A stretch of 64,000 nucleotides of DNA from assembly GCA_017515325.1 (NCBI GenBank), contig JAFWGA010000042.1, positions 1 through 64,000 on the forward strand, written 5' to 3'. Shown piece by piece: positions 34,264 through 45,068 of the stretch. The position numbers and the translations under genes are program-made. Position 1 is the stretch's first letter; each line of letters begins with the position of its first letter. A model generated the notes under the pieces. It worked only from the letters and a program-made list of their open reading frames with translations. It was not told where the DNA came from and did no database searches. Origin of the DNA: Blautia sp. (lineage in GTDB: Bacteria; Bacillota; Clostridia; Lachnospirales; Lachnospiraceae).

Positions 34264-34291
34264 ATTATACACAATCCGGAAGAAAAATCAA
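34264..34291 (-). promoter_or_regulatory. Strong promoter with AT-rich upstream region
   Basis: Minus strand TTGATT (34286-34291) and TATAAT (34264-34269), spacer 16 bp. The preceding 110 bp (34292-34408) are very AT-rich, like an UP element of stable-RNA promoters. Confidence 0.75.
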
Positions 34292-34408
34292 GTAATTTTT
34301 CTGATATTTTCTCGTATTATTCTATATTTATTCTTTATATGAAATTATTATGCCATTATTTGCTGTATTTTGCATATTTTTGTCTGTTTTTGGTTTTTAT
34401 CGTCCTTT

Positions 34409-34915
34409 TTACCAATTCTCGGACAAGCTGCAGGGAATTGCCTCTTCCCTGCCTGTTGCTTCATCCAGTTCCAGCACCAGATAAGAGCAGGCGTTGTAGC
34501 CCGGGGTTCCTCTGAGTGCCCCTGGGTTCAGAAGATGGATCCCCTCCTGCCATTCATCCACATACCTGTGAGAATGACCGAAGATGACGATATCCGCCTT
34601 TATCCTTCTGGCCTTTGCCAGAAGGCGGGAAGGGTTTCCTCCCCCTGCCCCGTACAGATGACCGTGGGTCATGAAGAAGCGCTTTCCCTCCAGCGTAAAA
34701 GAAACGGTTTCCGGCAGGTCTCCTCCCTGGTATACGTCACAGTTGCCCTGTACGATAAGGATAGGAATCATGCCCGCCATCTGTTCATAAGCCTCCTGAC
34801 GACCCTCAATATCTCCCGCGATCAGAATCCGGTCTATGCGTCCGGCTTCTTTGAGAGCCTGTCGAAAGTTTTCTTTACAGCCATGAATATCAGAACAGAT
34901 CAGAATTCTCTCCAT
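34409..34915 (-). CDS. YfcE/MJ0936-type phosphodiesterase
   Basis: 168 residues, metallophosphatase fold. Metal ligands in order: SDIHG (residues 8-12), AGDIEG, QGNCD, THGHLYG and FGHSHR. Such proteins hydrolyse small phosphodiesters; physiological substrates are unsettled. The second motif has AGDIEG where many have GD. The start follows AGGTGAAG, 4 bases after the aconitase-like gene, so translation is likely coupled. It is the last gene before the candidate RNA. Confidence 0.9.
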   Translation of the reverse strand: MERILICSDIHGCKENFRQALKEAGRIDRILIAGDIEGRQEAYEQMAGMIPILIVQGNCDVYQGGDLPETVSFTLEGKRFFMTHGHLYGAGGGNPSRLLAKARRIKADIVIFGHSHRYVDEWQEGIHLLNPGALRGTPGYNACSYLVLELDEATGREEAIPCSLSENW

Positions 34916-34919
34916 AGCT

Positions 34920-37187
34920 TCACCTGTGATTGAAATTGATCAGGCAGCCCTTCAGGATAATCTGCCTCTCATCGTCAGTCAGATCTCCCAGGGAAAGGGT
35001 AAAGGGCTCAAGCACTTCTCCCTTCACGACATAGGCCTGAATAGAATCCTTCCTTTCCTCAATGGCCTGACGGATGCCGGGGAAGAACAGGAAATCCCCA
35101 TTGGAGAAGGGAAGATCACCTGCCGGGATGATAAAGGGCAGCATGCCCCAGTTGATCAGGTTGGAACGATACCTCTTGGTAGCATATTCGTTGGCAATAT
35201 TGGCCCAGCCTCCCAAAACCTTTTGGCAGGAAGCAGCCTGCTCCCTGGCGGATCCATCTCCTGGCTTGACGGCAAAAATAGTGCTCCCGATTCCTAAGCT
35301 GTCTTTTCCTGCACCCGTCTGGGGGAAGGATTGGCAGATGGTTTCCATTGCCGTCTTCAGTCCGGGTACAGCCGAAATCGGATCCTGACCTGCTTCTATA
35401 GCCTCCTGGGCTTTATGGATCGCTTTTGCCCTGCCTACATAAGCCGGATCCTTCCGGGAAAGGGCAAATTCTGCCAGGCCCAGAGGATTGGACCGGTAGG
35501 AAGAGGTCTCTCCGGAGGGGATCAGTTCATCGGTGGTAGTGACAGGATCGTGAATTTCGCAGACTACCTGAAGGATCAGATCCCTGGCCAGAGCAGGCAT
35601 GGCAGGCCAGTCCTTGATATTGGGACCAAAATGGATGGGTACTGTCGGGTCCGCCACTCCCTTACTGTCGAACACGCGGTTGGCATAGATGGTTTTGTCG
35701 AAAAAGTACTTCTGGCCTGTATATTTTCCCTCATATTCCTCCGCCGAGGTAAGGAAGCCTTTATTGGCAGCCGTGGCAGCAATAGAACGGGCATCCATCA
35801 GGGCCACAGAGGCAATCTGTCCGTTCTGTACCTTGGAGCCCTCCCGGTTGGGGAAGTTCCTGGTGGTATGCCGGATACTGAAGGCATTGTTGGCCGGCGT
35901 ATCTCCTGCGCCAAAGCAGGGACCGCAGAAGGCGGTCTTCACAATGGCACCTGTTGCCATCAGGTCAGCAAGTACCCCGTTTTTCGCCAGCTCCATATAG
36001 ATAGGAGTGCTGGCCGGATAGATACTCAGGGTGAAGGCGTCTGTGCCGATGCTCCTGCCTCTGAGGATATCTGCCGCAGCGCAGATATTTTCAAAACCTC
36101 CGCCGGCACAACCGGCGATAATCCCCTGCTCGACATAGAACTTCCCGTCTCTCACCTTATCGTGAAGGTTGTAGGAAACTTTCCCGTCCAGACTGACCTG
36201 AGCCTTTTTTTCCACATCGGAAAGGATATCCGTCAGGTTTTCCTTCAGCACATGAATCGGATAGGCATTGCTGGGATGGAAGGGCATGGCAATCATCGGC
36301 CTGATCTCAGACAGGTCTATCTCCAGGCAGCCATCATAATAGGCCAGGTCTGCCGGGCGCAGTTCCCGATAGGCCTGAGGCCTTTGATGAATCTCATAAA
36401 ACTCCCGTATCGTCTCATCTGTCTGCCAGATAGAGGACAGGCAGGTGGTTTCTGTGGTCATCACATCGATACCGATCCTGAAATCGGCGCTGAGGCTGCC
36501 GACCCCAGGCCCCACAAACTCCATCACCTTGTTTTTCACATAGCCGTTGGCGAATACCTGGCCGATAATGGCCAGGGCCACATCCTGGGGACCCACCCCC
36601 GGTCTTGGCTGTCCCTTAAGGACGATTGCCACAATCCCAGGCATATTGATATCGTAGGTCTGCTCCAACAGCTGCTTTACCAGCTCAGGACCGCCTTCGC
36701 CCACAGCCATGGTTCCCAGGGCCCCATACCTGGTATGACTGTCTGAACCCAGGATCATTTTTGCGCATTCTGCCATGCATTCTCTGGCAAACTGATGGAT
36801 GACAGCCTGATGGGGAGGAACATAAACCCCACCGTACCTTTTGGCGCAGGAGAGACCGAACATGTGATCGTCTTCATTGATGGTTCCGCCTACCGCACAA
36901 AGGGAATTGTGACAGTTGGTTAATACATAGGGAATGGGAAACTTCTCAAGTCCGGATGCCCTGGCTGTCTGAATGATACCGACAAAGGTAATGTCGTGAG
37001 AGGTCAGCTTGTCAAATTTCAGCTGTAGTCTGTCCATATTTCCGGATCGGTTGTGATCCTTCAGAATAGACCAGGCGATTGTCCCCTGCTTTGCTTTCTC
37101 CCGGTTCCAATCGGGAGAAGCCTGATCTGCAGGTATGATCTGCCTGCCATCCTTGAGAAATACTCCACTTTCATATTGTTTCATCAT
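34920..37187 (-). CDS. Aconitase-family hydratase, YbhJ-like
   Basis: 755 residues, close to E. coli YbhJ length. Contains the aconitase-type blocks [23 protein letters not shown], and [19 protein letters not shown], with the CxxC of the Fe-S site, plus IAGCAGGGF and NRSNLINWG-like [14 protein letters not shown] near the C-terminus, where the swivel domain is. The cluster cysteines appear intact, so an active [4Fe-4S] (de)hydratase is likely. The substrate is not known; no TCA, leucine or propionate genes are adjacent. The start is preceded by GAGGAG. The YfcE gene follows by 4 bases. Confidence 0.85.
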   Translation of the reverse strand: MMKQYESGVFLKDGRQIIPADQASPDWNREKAKQGTIAWSILKDHNRSGNMDRLQLKFDKLTSHDITFVGIIQTARASGLEKFPIPYVLTNCHNSLCAVGGTINEDDHMFGLSCAKRYGGVYVPPHQAVIHQFARECMAECAKMILGSDSHTRYGALGTMAVGEGGPELVKQLLEQTYDINMPGIVAIVLKGQPRPGVGPQDVALAIIGQVFANGYVKNKVMEFVGPGVGSLSADFRIGIDVMTTETTCLSSIWQTDETIREFYEIHQRPQAYRELRPADLAYYDGCLEIDLSEIRPMIAMPFHPSNAYPIHVLKENLTDILSDVEKKAQVSLDGKVSYNLHDKVRDGKFYVEQGIIAGCAGGGFENICAAADILRGRSIGTDAFTLSIYPASTPIYMELAKNGVLADLMATGAIVKTAFCGPCFGAGDTPANNAFSIRHTTRNFPNREGSKVQNGQIASVALMDARSIAATAANKGFLTSAEEYEGKYTGQKYFFDKTIYANRVFDSKGVADPTVPIHFGPNIKDWPAMPALARDLILQVVCEIHDPVTTTDELIPSGETSSYRSNPLGLAEFALSRKDPAYVGRAKAIHKAQEAIEAGQDPISAVPGLKTAMETICQSFPQTGAGKDSLGIGSTIFAVKPGDGSAREQAASCQKVLGGWANIANEYATKRYRSNLINWGMLPFIIPAGDLPFSNGDFLFFPGIRQAIEERKDSIQAYVVKGEVLEPFTLSLGDLTDDERQIILKGCLINFNHR

Positions 37188-37271
37188 AATATCTCCTCGT
37201 GATTAATGGGATGCATAATCCGCCAGGCGCTTTGCGCTTCCTGGTTACGGCGCCTCTTCCATGAACAAAAG

Positions 37272-37296
37272 AAAGGGGAGGCCTATCCTCCCCTTT
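37272..37296. terminator. Terminator of the atp operon
   Basis: Perfect 10-bp stem AAAGGGGAGG / CCTCCCCTTT with a 5-base loop, 34 bp beyond the atpC stop. T-rich tails are present on both strands. Confidence 0.85.
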
Positions 37297-37329
37297 TCTG
37301 TCCGTTTTTGCCCAATTCGAGAACACCCA

Positions 37330-37734
37330 TCAGTGGTCGTTCACACTGAGCCGTACCAAGGCACGCTGAAGCTTGGCCCGGAATATTTTGTATTCCTGTT
37401 CATCGATCTGGGTCTGGTTCAGCTTCTCCTGAGCTCTTGTCTTTGCCGCTTCGGCTCTCTCTCTGTCTATGTCCTCCTCCCATTCCCAGGTGGTGGCAAG
37501 CAGGCTGCAGGAACCATGCATCATGCTGAGCATGCCACCGATACAGGCTGCGTTCCTCCGACTCCCATCAGGAAGAATAATATGCGCCTGCCCCATTCCG
37601 ATGGCGGTGCAGTAATTGATATGACCGGCAAGAATAGCCAGTTCACCTGTAATGGTCCGGCAGACCACACGCTCTACCTCCCCGCTGAAGAGAAGGCCAT
37701 CCGGCGTACCAATCTGTAATGGAAATGTCTTCAT
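37330..37734 (-). CDS. atpC: F-ATPase epsilon subunit
   Basis: 134 residues. Central-stalk subunit: N-terminal beta-sandwich (FPLQIGTPDGLLFSGEVERVV, GELAILAGH) and a C-terminal helical hairpin rich in Glu/Arg/Ala (about 90-130) that can inhibit the enzyme. The start is ATG 37734 with AAGGAGG. Last gene of the atp operon. Confidence 0.93.
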   Translation of the reverse strand: MKTFPLQIGTPDGLLFSGEVERVVCRTITGELAILAGHINYCTAIGMGQAHIILPDGSRRNAACIGGMLSMMHGSCSLLATTWEWEEDIDRERAEAAKTRAQEKLNQTQIDEQEYKIFRAKLQRALVRLSVNDH

Positions 37735-37746
37735 ATGACCCCTCCT

Positions 37747-39150
<1,404 letters not shown>

Positions 39151-39166
39151 TCATCTCCTATTTTTT

Positions 39167-40024
39167 TCAGACTCCCTCAGATCCGGCAACGATCTCCGTG
39201 ATCTCCTGCGTAATGCTCGCCTGTCTGGCACGATTATAATTCAGGTTGAGCTTTTCGATCATCTCCTGAGCATTGTCCGTGGCAGCCTCCATGGCCATCC
39301 TTCGCGCCGCAAGCTCGGAAACAGAGCTTTCACACACAGCGCCATAGATCAGGCCGGCAAGATATTCCGGCACAATCGCATTGAAAACCTCAACGCTGTC
39401 CGGTTCATACAGGATCAGATCCCGGATGGGTTCTTTGTCCTCCCTGCCCTGGTCCAGATCCGTCAGCGGAAGGGCATGGATAAAGTCCGGCTGCTGAGAG
39501 AGCATGGAAAGAAATCTGGTATAGACAAGACTGATATGGCCATATTTTCCGGATTTAAACTCCCTGCACAGAAGGCTTGATATCTCAAAGCACTCCCCGA
39601 CCGCTACCTGAGCCACTTCAGCATAGCTTTCCGTCAGGATCGGAACCTGTCTGCGCCTGAAATACTCAACAGCCTTCTTTCCGATGGGCAGGACCACATA
39701 GTCCTTGCCTTCAGCTTCCTTTTCCAGCCGTTTGAGCAGATTGGAGTTGTATCCGCCAGCCAGACCGCGGTCGCCGGCAATGACGACATAGCACCATTTA
39801 TCGGAGACGGGTTTTCTGGCAAAGATCGAGGAAAAGTCTGTATTGCCGGTTGCAATGGTTTCCAGCGTTTTATGCAGATCCTGAAAATAGGGGCGGCAGT
39901 TATCAGCCCTTTCCTTTGCCTTGCGCAGCTTGGAGGATGCCACCAATTCCATTGCCCTGGTGATCTGCATGGTATTCTGCACACTTTTGATCCGCAGCTT
40001 CACGGCTTTCATATTTGCAGCCAT
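39167..40024 (-). CDS. atpG: F-ATPase gamma subunit
   Basis: 285 residues. Rotor shaft inside the alpha/beta ring. The N-terminal helix IKSVQNTMQITRAMELVASSKL and the C-terminal RRMAMEAATDNAQEMIEKLNLNYNRARQASITQEI match the family; ITGDRGLAGGYNSN corresponds to AGDRGLAGGYNSN here. The start is ATG 40024 behind AAAGGAG. Confidence 0.96.
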   Translation of the reverse strand: MAANMKAVKLRIKSVQNTMQITRAMELVASSKLRKAKERADNCRPYFQDLHKTLETIATGNTDFSSIFARKPVSDKWCYVVIAGDRGLAGGYNSNLLKRLEKEAEGKDYVVLPIGKKAVEYFRRRQVPILTESYAEVAQVAVGECFEISSLLCREFKSGKYGHISLVYTRFLSMLSQQPDFIHALPLTDLDQGREDKEPIRDLILYEPDSVEVFNAIVPEYLAGLIYGAVCESSVSELAARRMAMEAATDNAQEMIEKLNLNYNRARQASITQEITEIVAGSEGV

Positions 40025-40036
40025 ACATCTACTCCT

Positions 40037-41560
40037 TTACGCCTGACGATCCACATAATCCGCGGTATAAGTGTCAAGAGCTTTCTTCAGTTTATCTTCC
40101 GTTCCGCCTTCCAGCTTTCCACTGCTGCGGATTTCCTCCATGGCGGCATTACCGTCGGGATCCGTATCCAGGAAGCTGTAAAGACCGGCTTCATAATCCT
40201 TTACATTCTCCGGCCTGACCTTGACCAGAAAGCCCCTGGTCACGGCATAGAGAATGGCTACCTGCTTTTCGACGGGAACCGGGGAATTCTGATCCTGTTT
40301 GAGCACCTCCACGATACGGGCGCCCTGATCCAGACGGGCTTTGGTATCCGCATCCAGGTCTGACCCAAACTGAGCAAAGCTCTGCAGTTCACGATACTGA
40401 GAATAGATCAGCTTCAAAGTACCGGCGACCTTCTTCATGGCCTTGATCTGAGCGTTTCCACCGACTCGGGAAACAGAGATGCCGGGATTGACAGCCGGCA
40501 TAATACCCGAGTGGAAAAGCTCTGTCTCCAGATAGATCTGCCCATCCGTGATGGAAATCACGTTGGTTGGAATATAGGCTGAAACATCGCCGGCCTGGGT
40601 CTCGATGACGGGAAGAGCCGTCAGTGAACCGCCGCCGTGCTCATCGTCCATCTTTGCCGCACGCTCCAGCAGCCTGGAATGCAGATAGAAGACATCACCA
40701 GGATAAGCTTCACGTCCCGGCGGCCGGCGGATCAGAAGTGACAGGGCACGGTAAGCCACCGCATGCTTGCTCAGGTCATCATAGATTACCAGGACATCCT
40801 TTCCCTGGGCCATGAAATACTCTCCCATGGCGCAGCCGGAATAGGGGGCAATATACTGAAGCGGACTTGCCTCAGAAGCAGTAGCCGCCACCACGATGGT
40901 ATAAGCCATAGCGCCGCTGCGGGTAAGATTTTCCACAAGTGAAGCAACCGTCGACCTTTTCTGGCCGATGGCAACATAGATGCAGATCACATTCTGACCC
41001 TTCTGGTTGATAATAGTATCCACTGCCAGGGTAGTCTTACCTGTCTGGCGATCTCCGATGATCAGCTCTCTCTGGCCTCTTCCGATGGGGATCATAGAAT
41101 CAATGGCCTTGATCCCTGTCTGCAGGGGCTGATATACCGAACGACGCTCACAGATACCGGGAGCCTGCGTCTCGATAGGTCTGAACTCAGTCGTATCGAT
41201 AGGGCCGGCGCCATCGATAGGCTGACCCAGCGCATTGACGACACGGCCGATCATAGCCTCGCCCACAGGCACAGAGACAACTCTGCCCGTACGCTTCACT
41301 GTCTGGCCCTCTCCGATATTCTCATCAGAGCCGAAAAGAACGATAGAAACGCTGTTCTCCTCCAGGTTCTGCGCCATCCCGAAGCTGCCGTCCTCAAATT
41401 CCAGCAATTCGCCTGCCATGCAGTTGATCAGGCCGCTGGCTCTGGCTATACCGTCGCCAACCATGAGGATGGTACCTGTTTCATTCTGCTGAATGGTATT
41501 CTCATAGTATTTGATCTGACTGCGTATAACCTTGGATATTTCTTCAGGTTTCAGTTGCAT
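40037..41560 (-). CDS. atpA: F-ATPase alpha subunit
   Basis: 507 residues. Walker A is GDRQTGKT near residue 170; [20 protein letters not shown] and the [17 protein letters not shown] block follow. Regulatory nucleotide-binding subunit. I use the ATG at 41560, which has AAGGAG six bases before it; the ATG at 41566 has no spacing from that site. Confidence 0.97.
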   Translation of the reverse strand: MQLKPEEISKVIRSQIKYYENTIQQNETGTILMVGDGIARASGLINCMAGELLEFEDGSFGMAQNLEENSVSIVLFGSDENIGEGQTVKRTGRVVSVPVGEAMIGRVVNALGQPIDGAGPIDTTEFRPIETQAPGICERRSVYQPLQTGIKAIDSMIPIGRGQRELIIGDRQTGKTTLAVDTIINQKGQNVICIYVAIGQKRSTVASLVENLTRSGAMAYTIVVAATASEASPLQYIAPYSGCAMGEYFMAQGKDVLVIYDDLSKHAVAYRALSLLIRRPPGREAYPGDVFYLHSRLLERAAKMDDEHGGGSLTALPVIETQAGDVSAYIPTNVISITDGQIYLETELFHSGIMPAVNPGISVSRVGGNAQIKAMKKVAGTLKLIYSQYRELQSFAQFGSDLDADTKARLDQGARIVEVLKQDQNSPVPVEKQVAILYAVTRGFLVKVRPENVKDYEAGLYSFLDTDPDGNAAMEEIRSSGKLEGGTEDKLKKALDTYTADYVDRQA

Positions 41561-41668
41561 AGACATCTCCTTCGCCGTGAAGGAAACACGGCGTCTTTCT
41601 TTCTAGTCATCCAGTTCCTGCCCGTATCGCCGAAGACACCCGGTTCCGGGCGGATACCTTTCCATTCC

Positions 41669-42208
41669 TCAAACGAGTGTTTCTTCCAGCTTTCTGGAGA
41701 TGCCGGCTATCCTGCCGGCCACAGTACCGTCCAGCTGTTTTCCCTCAAACTCCACACGAAGCCCTGCCACTACAGAACTGTCTGTCTTCGTGATCAGGCT
41801 GACCCGTTTTTGGCTAATCTTTTCCAGCTTTTCCTTAAGCGCACTCAGCTGATTCTCGTTAAGAGGAACCGCACTTGTCACGGTCGCCACTGCAATATTA
41901 TGATCCTCATGATAGCGCCTTGTAAATTCATCACAGCTGCCGGCGAATTCCCGCAAAAGGCCCTTTTCACATAAGAGCTTCATGAAATTCACCACATAAC
42001 GCTGCGCCCCTTCGCCAAAGGCCTGATCAATCAGGCCAAGCCGTGTTTCCAGGGGTATGGATGGCTCTGACAGAAGCCGTGAGTAATCCGGATTTTCCCA
42101 GAATAGCTTCCGGATCTGTTCCAGTTCTTCCTTAATTATATCGGAAAGCTGTTCCTCGGCGGCAAGCTCATAAAGGCTTCCGCCGTACAGTCTGGCTATG
42201 CCTGTCAT
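41669..42208 (-). CDS. atpH: F-ATPase delta subunit
   Basis: 179 residues. Peripheral-stalk subunit joining the b dimer to alpha. The C-terminal segment TKTDSSVVAGLRVEFEGKQLDGTVAGRI is diagnostic of AtpH. Its ATG shares one base with the atpF stop (TAATG), a tight coupling. A gap of about 108 bp to atpA holds no clear feature. Confidence 0.93.
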   Translation of the reverse strand: MTGIARLYGGSLYELAAEEQLSDIIKEELEQIRKLFWENPDYSRLLSEPSIPLETRLGLIDQAFGEGAQRYVVNFMKLLCEKGLLREFAGSCDEFTRRYHEDHNIAVATVTSAVPLNENQLSALKEKLEKISQKRVSLITKTDSSVVAGLRVEFEGKQLDGTVAGRIAGISRKLEETLV

Positions 42209-42708
42209 TATGCTTCTCCTACACTGGCAATAAACTCATCGATCAGCTTGGCATGATCATTTTCGTTGAGCTCACGCTCAATCACCTTGCCGGCGATCTC
42301 AACTGCCATGCCGCCGATCTCATCTTTGATCTCATTTACCGCTTTTCTCTTTTCCTGGGCAATATCATTCTCTGCCTTGGCCTTGATGGCTGCTGCCTGG
42401 GCATTTGCTTCACGTACCAGCTCCTCACTCTGGATCTGGGCATTTTTCTGGGCCGTGGAGAGAATCTCACTGGCCCGCTGCTTTGCGGCAAGCATATCCT
42501 GCTCATATTGAGCTTTCAGGGCCTTTGCCTCGTCGTTGGTCTTGACAGCGTCAGAAATCTGGGCGTCAGCCAGGCTCTTGCGCTTGGCGAGAACCTCATT
42601 GACAGGCTTAAAGAGAAAACGCTTTATCAGATATATCTGGATAAAAAGGTTACAGATCGTCGCGATGAAATTCCAGGGGATGATCGTAACCAGATCCTGT
42701 ACCTGCAT
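42208..42708 (-). CDS. atpF: F-ATPase b subunit
   Basis: 166 residues. One membrane helix near the N-terminus (WNFIATICNLFIQIYLI), then a long Ala/Glu/Lys-rich helix that dimerises as the peripheral stalk. The ATG at 42708 has AGGAGG at good spacing. Confidence 0.94.
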   Translation of the reverse strand: MQVQDLVTIIPWNFIATICNLFIQIYLIKRFLFKPVNEVLAKRKSLADAQISDAVKTNDEAKALKAQYEQDMLAAKQRASEILSTAQKNAQIQSEELVREANAQAAAIKAKAENDIAQEKRKAVNEIKDEIGGMAVEIAGKVIERELNENDHAKLIDEFIASVGEA

Positions 42709-42722
42709 CAAAACACCTCCTG

Positions 42723-43058
<336 letters not shown>

Positions 43059-43069
43059 CTAATGAGAGA

Positions 43070-43828
43070 TCAGCCTTCTGCTGCATTGGCAATATACATT
43101 GTCGTCAGCATACAGAAAATAAAGGCCTGCATGCAGCCGGAAAACCAGTCAAAGTAGACGCCTGTGATTGCGGGCACACCTACCGAAAGAATCGGGATCT
43201 TTGACAGAACATTTCCCACAATACCGGGAATCAGACCCAGAAGAGCCGAACTGGCAACGGCCAAGGCTCCGTAAATCAGTGTATCGATGACAAGACCTGA
43301 GAGAATATTACCGAAATGACGACAGGCCATGCTGATGGGAGTCGCCAGCTCCGAGAGAATATTGAAGGGTGTCAGAAGCGGGATGGGCTGGGTAAAGCCC
43401 TTGAGATATCCTCCGACACCGCCGGCCTTGATCTTCTGATAGGTGATCAGAATAAAAACTATGACAGCCCATGCGGCTTCTGTCGAAAGATCCGCCGTGG
43501 GACTGCGAAGACCGATCAGACTGATCAGGTTGGAAACAACACTGGTAGCGAAAAGAGCCGATACAAAGGGAATCATGTAAGAAAATTTTTCTCCCATGTT
43601 CCCGATGACAAAGTGGTTTGCCGTATCCACAATCATTTCAGCCAGAGCCTGTCTTTTTGAAATGTTCTCCACCTTCAGGTCACGCGTCAGCCAGATACAA
43701 AGTCCGGTAATCACCGCTATGACAATCCAGCTCACAACCATTGTCTCGCTGATACTCAGCTTGCCAAGTATCGGGAAGTCAAAGGGAAACGTATAAAATA
43801 TCTTTGCCCCCGATATGTCTACATTCAT
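43070..43828 (-). CDS. atpB: F-ATPase a subunit
   Basis: 252 residues with five or six membrane helices. It forms the ion half-channels beside the c ring; the segment ELATPISMACRHFGNILSG carries the essential Arg. The start is ATG 43828 with AGGAGG eight bases upstream; the GTG at 43840 is less likely. A 353-bp gap with the repeat element separates it from the atpI-like gene. Confidence 0.95.
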   Translation of the reverse strand: MNVDISGAKIFYTFPFDFPILGKLSISETMVVSWIVIAVITGLCIWLTRDLKVENISKRQALAEMIVDTANHFVIGNMGEKFSYMIPFVSALFATSVVSNLISLIGLRSPTADLSTEAAWAVIVFILITYQKIKAGGVGGYLKGFTQPIPLLTPFNILSELATPISMACRHFGNILSGLVIDTLIYGALAVASSALLGLIPGIVGNVLSKIPILSVGVPAITGVYFDWFSGCMQAFIFCMLTTMYIANAAEG

Positions 43829-44011
43829 AGACGCTCTCACCTCCTGTTTCCGGAAAGGCTAAAAATCCCCTTCCCTGATATTCCTTGCAACGGCCCAGCC
43901 CTTTGCCCTGGGTCGTTACTATTGCTTCACACACAGCCTCATTACCTTTTCAGACAGGAAACCATGTGGAGAACACAGATGATCAGACCTTACCCTTCTG
44001 AACAAAAATTC

Positions 44012-44196
44012 CGACCTGTGCGGTCACTAAAGTGACCGATACCAACGGCATTCGCAAAATCCGCGCTGTGCGCTTATGCGGCTGCTGCGCATCCGCATTT
44101 TGCTCATTCCGTTGGTGGGTGCCTCGTAAGCATGCGATATTCTGCCTGGATAAATCCAGTCATAATATCGCATACTTACGGTCACCGCACAGGTCG
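44012..44196. repeat. 185-bp inverted-repeat element of the CGACCTGTGCGG family, inside the atp operon
   Basis: Outer arms CGACCTGTGCGGT at 44012-44024 and its inverse at 44183-44196 bound the element. Inside are further pairs: GGTCAC/GTGACC near 44022-44036, CCAACGG/CCGTTGG near 44042 and 44108, and GCATGCGATATT/AATATCGCATAC near 44133 and 44163. There is no ORF. It lies between the atpI-like gene and atpB, and its right arm overlaps the last codons and stop of the atpI-like gene. The remaining 43829-44011 shows nothing else recognisable. Confidence 0.75.
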
Positions 44197-44601
44197 AAAA
44201 ATCCCCCTGATTTTGATCCCGGCTCCCGGGAACAGAAGCGGGACGATGCCAGCGACAAAATGAAAGCAGGGAGCCGCAATCGCTGCAACGACCCAGATCA
44301 ACTGCATCAGTGTCCTCTGGCCATAGCTGGCCTTCATATACCCTCTGGCCAGCTGCTCATCCTGAGTTGACGCAACCTTCTGCACCGTAAGAGCCATCAG
44401 GAAGAAATTCAGTACGGCGACAAAGCCGCCGACTGCCGCCCCAAGAACCACCGTATAGTCAAAAGGAATCCTGTCCGGCAGAAAAAAATGCCCCAGGACA
44501 AATATCAGAATGAGCAGCGCCACGCCAACAGTAGTGCTAAGAGCGACATGAACCGTTTCCTTGCGCACAGCCGGCGCAAGCTTATCCAAAAAAGAACCCA
44601 T
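44182..44601 (-). CDS. AtpI-like ATP synthase assembly membrane protein
   Basis: 139 residues with four probable membrane helices (for example near 20-40, 47-68, 92-112 and 113-130). Its place upstream of atpB and its size fit ATP synthase protein I, which helps assemble the c ring; sequence similarity is weak, as is normal for AtpI. The C-terminal FRPVR and the TGA stop are encoded by the arm of the repeat element, suggesting that insertion rewrote the end of the gene. Confidence 0.65.
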   Translation of the reverse strand: MGSFLDKLAPAVRKETVHVALSTTVGVALLILIFVLGHFFLPDRIPFDYTVVLGAAVGGFVAVLNFFLMALTVQKVASTQDEQLARGYMKASYGQRTLMQLIWVVAAIAAPCFHFVAGIVPLLFPGAGIKIRGIFRPVR

Positions 44602-44639
44602 AAGAGCCTATCCTTTCTGAGCCGGCGTAGCCGATCCGG

Positions 44640-44918
44640 CTATTCATGGTAATTAAAGGAAACGCTGTTTTTTTCTTTCTCATCCTTTTTATCCCGGGAA
44701 TGCTGTGCCTGATAAAACTTCCAGGCCACCATGAATGACCCGCCCAGGCCGAAAAAGAAGCCCGGTATATATACCCACATTCCCCAGCCCAACCGGCTCG
44801 TCACAGCATAGCATGCAGCCAGGCATACCAACAGAGGAGTGATAAAGGAAAGGCCAAGCTGGGTCAGCATGACCAGGTTTCTGAACAGATCCTGCAGCTC
44901 TTTATATGATTTCAGCAT
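44640..44918 (-). CDS. AtpZ-like small membrane protein
   Basis: 92 residues with two membrane helices joined by GWGMWVYIPGFFFGLGGS; an N-terminal helix (YKELQDLFRNLVMLTQLGLSF) and a charged C-terminus. This is the AtpZ/AtpI pattern found first in many clostridial atp operons, where the proteins aid assembly or Mg2+ uptake. The start is ATG 44918 behind GGGGGAGG; the frame extends upstream without support. First gene behind the 45018-45046 promoter. Confidence 0.75.
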   Translation of the reverse strand: MLKSYKELQDLFRNLVMLTQLGLSFITPLLVCLAACYAVTSRLGWGMWVYIPGFFFGLGGSFMVAWKFYQAQHSRDKKDEKEKNSVSFNYHE

Positions 44919-45017
44919 AACCTCCCCCTTTCTGTCTTTCATTTCAAAGGTGGTATTGGACTTCAGCAGCACAGACCTTGCAGCGGCGTGCGTGCTGCCG
45001 GCTGAACAATTAAGAAA

Positions 45018-45046
45018 AGTGTATCATAAACCGGTGGGAAAAACAA
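45018..45046 (-). promoter_or_regulatory. Promoter of the atp operon
   Basis: Minus strand TTGTTT (45041-45046) and TACACT (45018-45023), spacer 17 bp, about 95 bp before atpZ and 22 bp beyond the stop of the sugar-binding protein. Confidence 0.6.
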
Positions 45047-45068
45047 CATCAGATTGACCATGCCAGCG

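Noticed and set aside
34006-34515. 169-codon plus-strand ORF across the AT-rich region
   Set aside because: It overlaps the YfcE gene end and the RNA promoter and shows no coding character.
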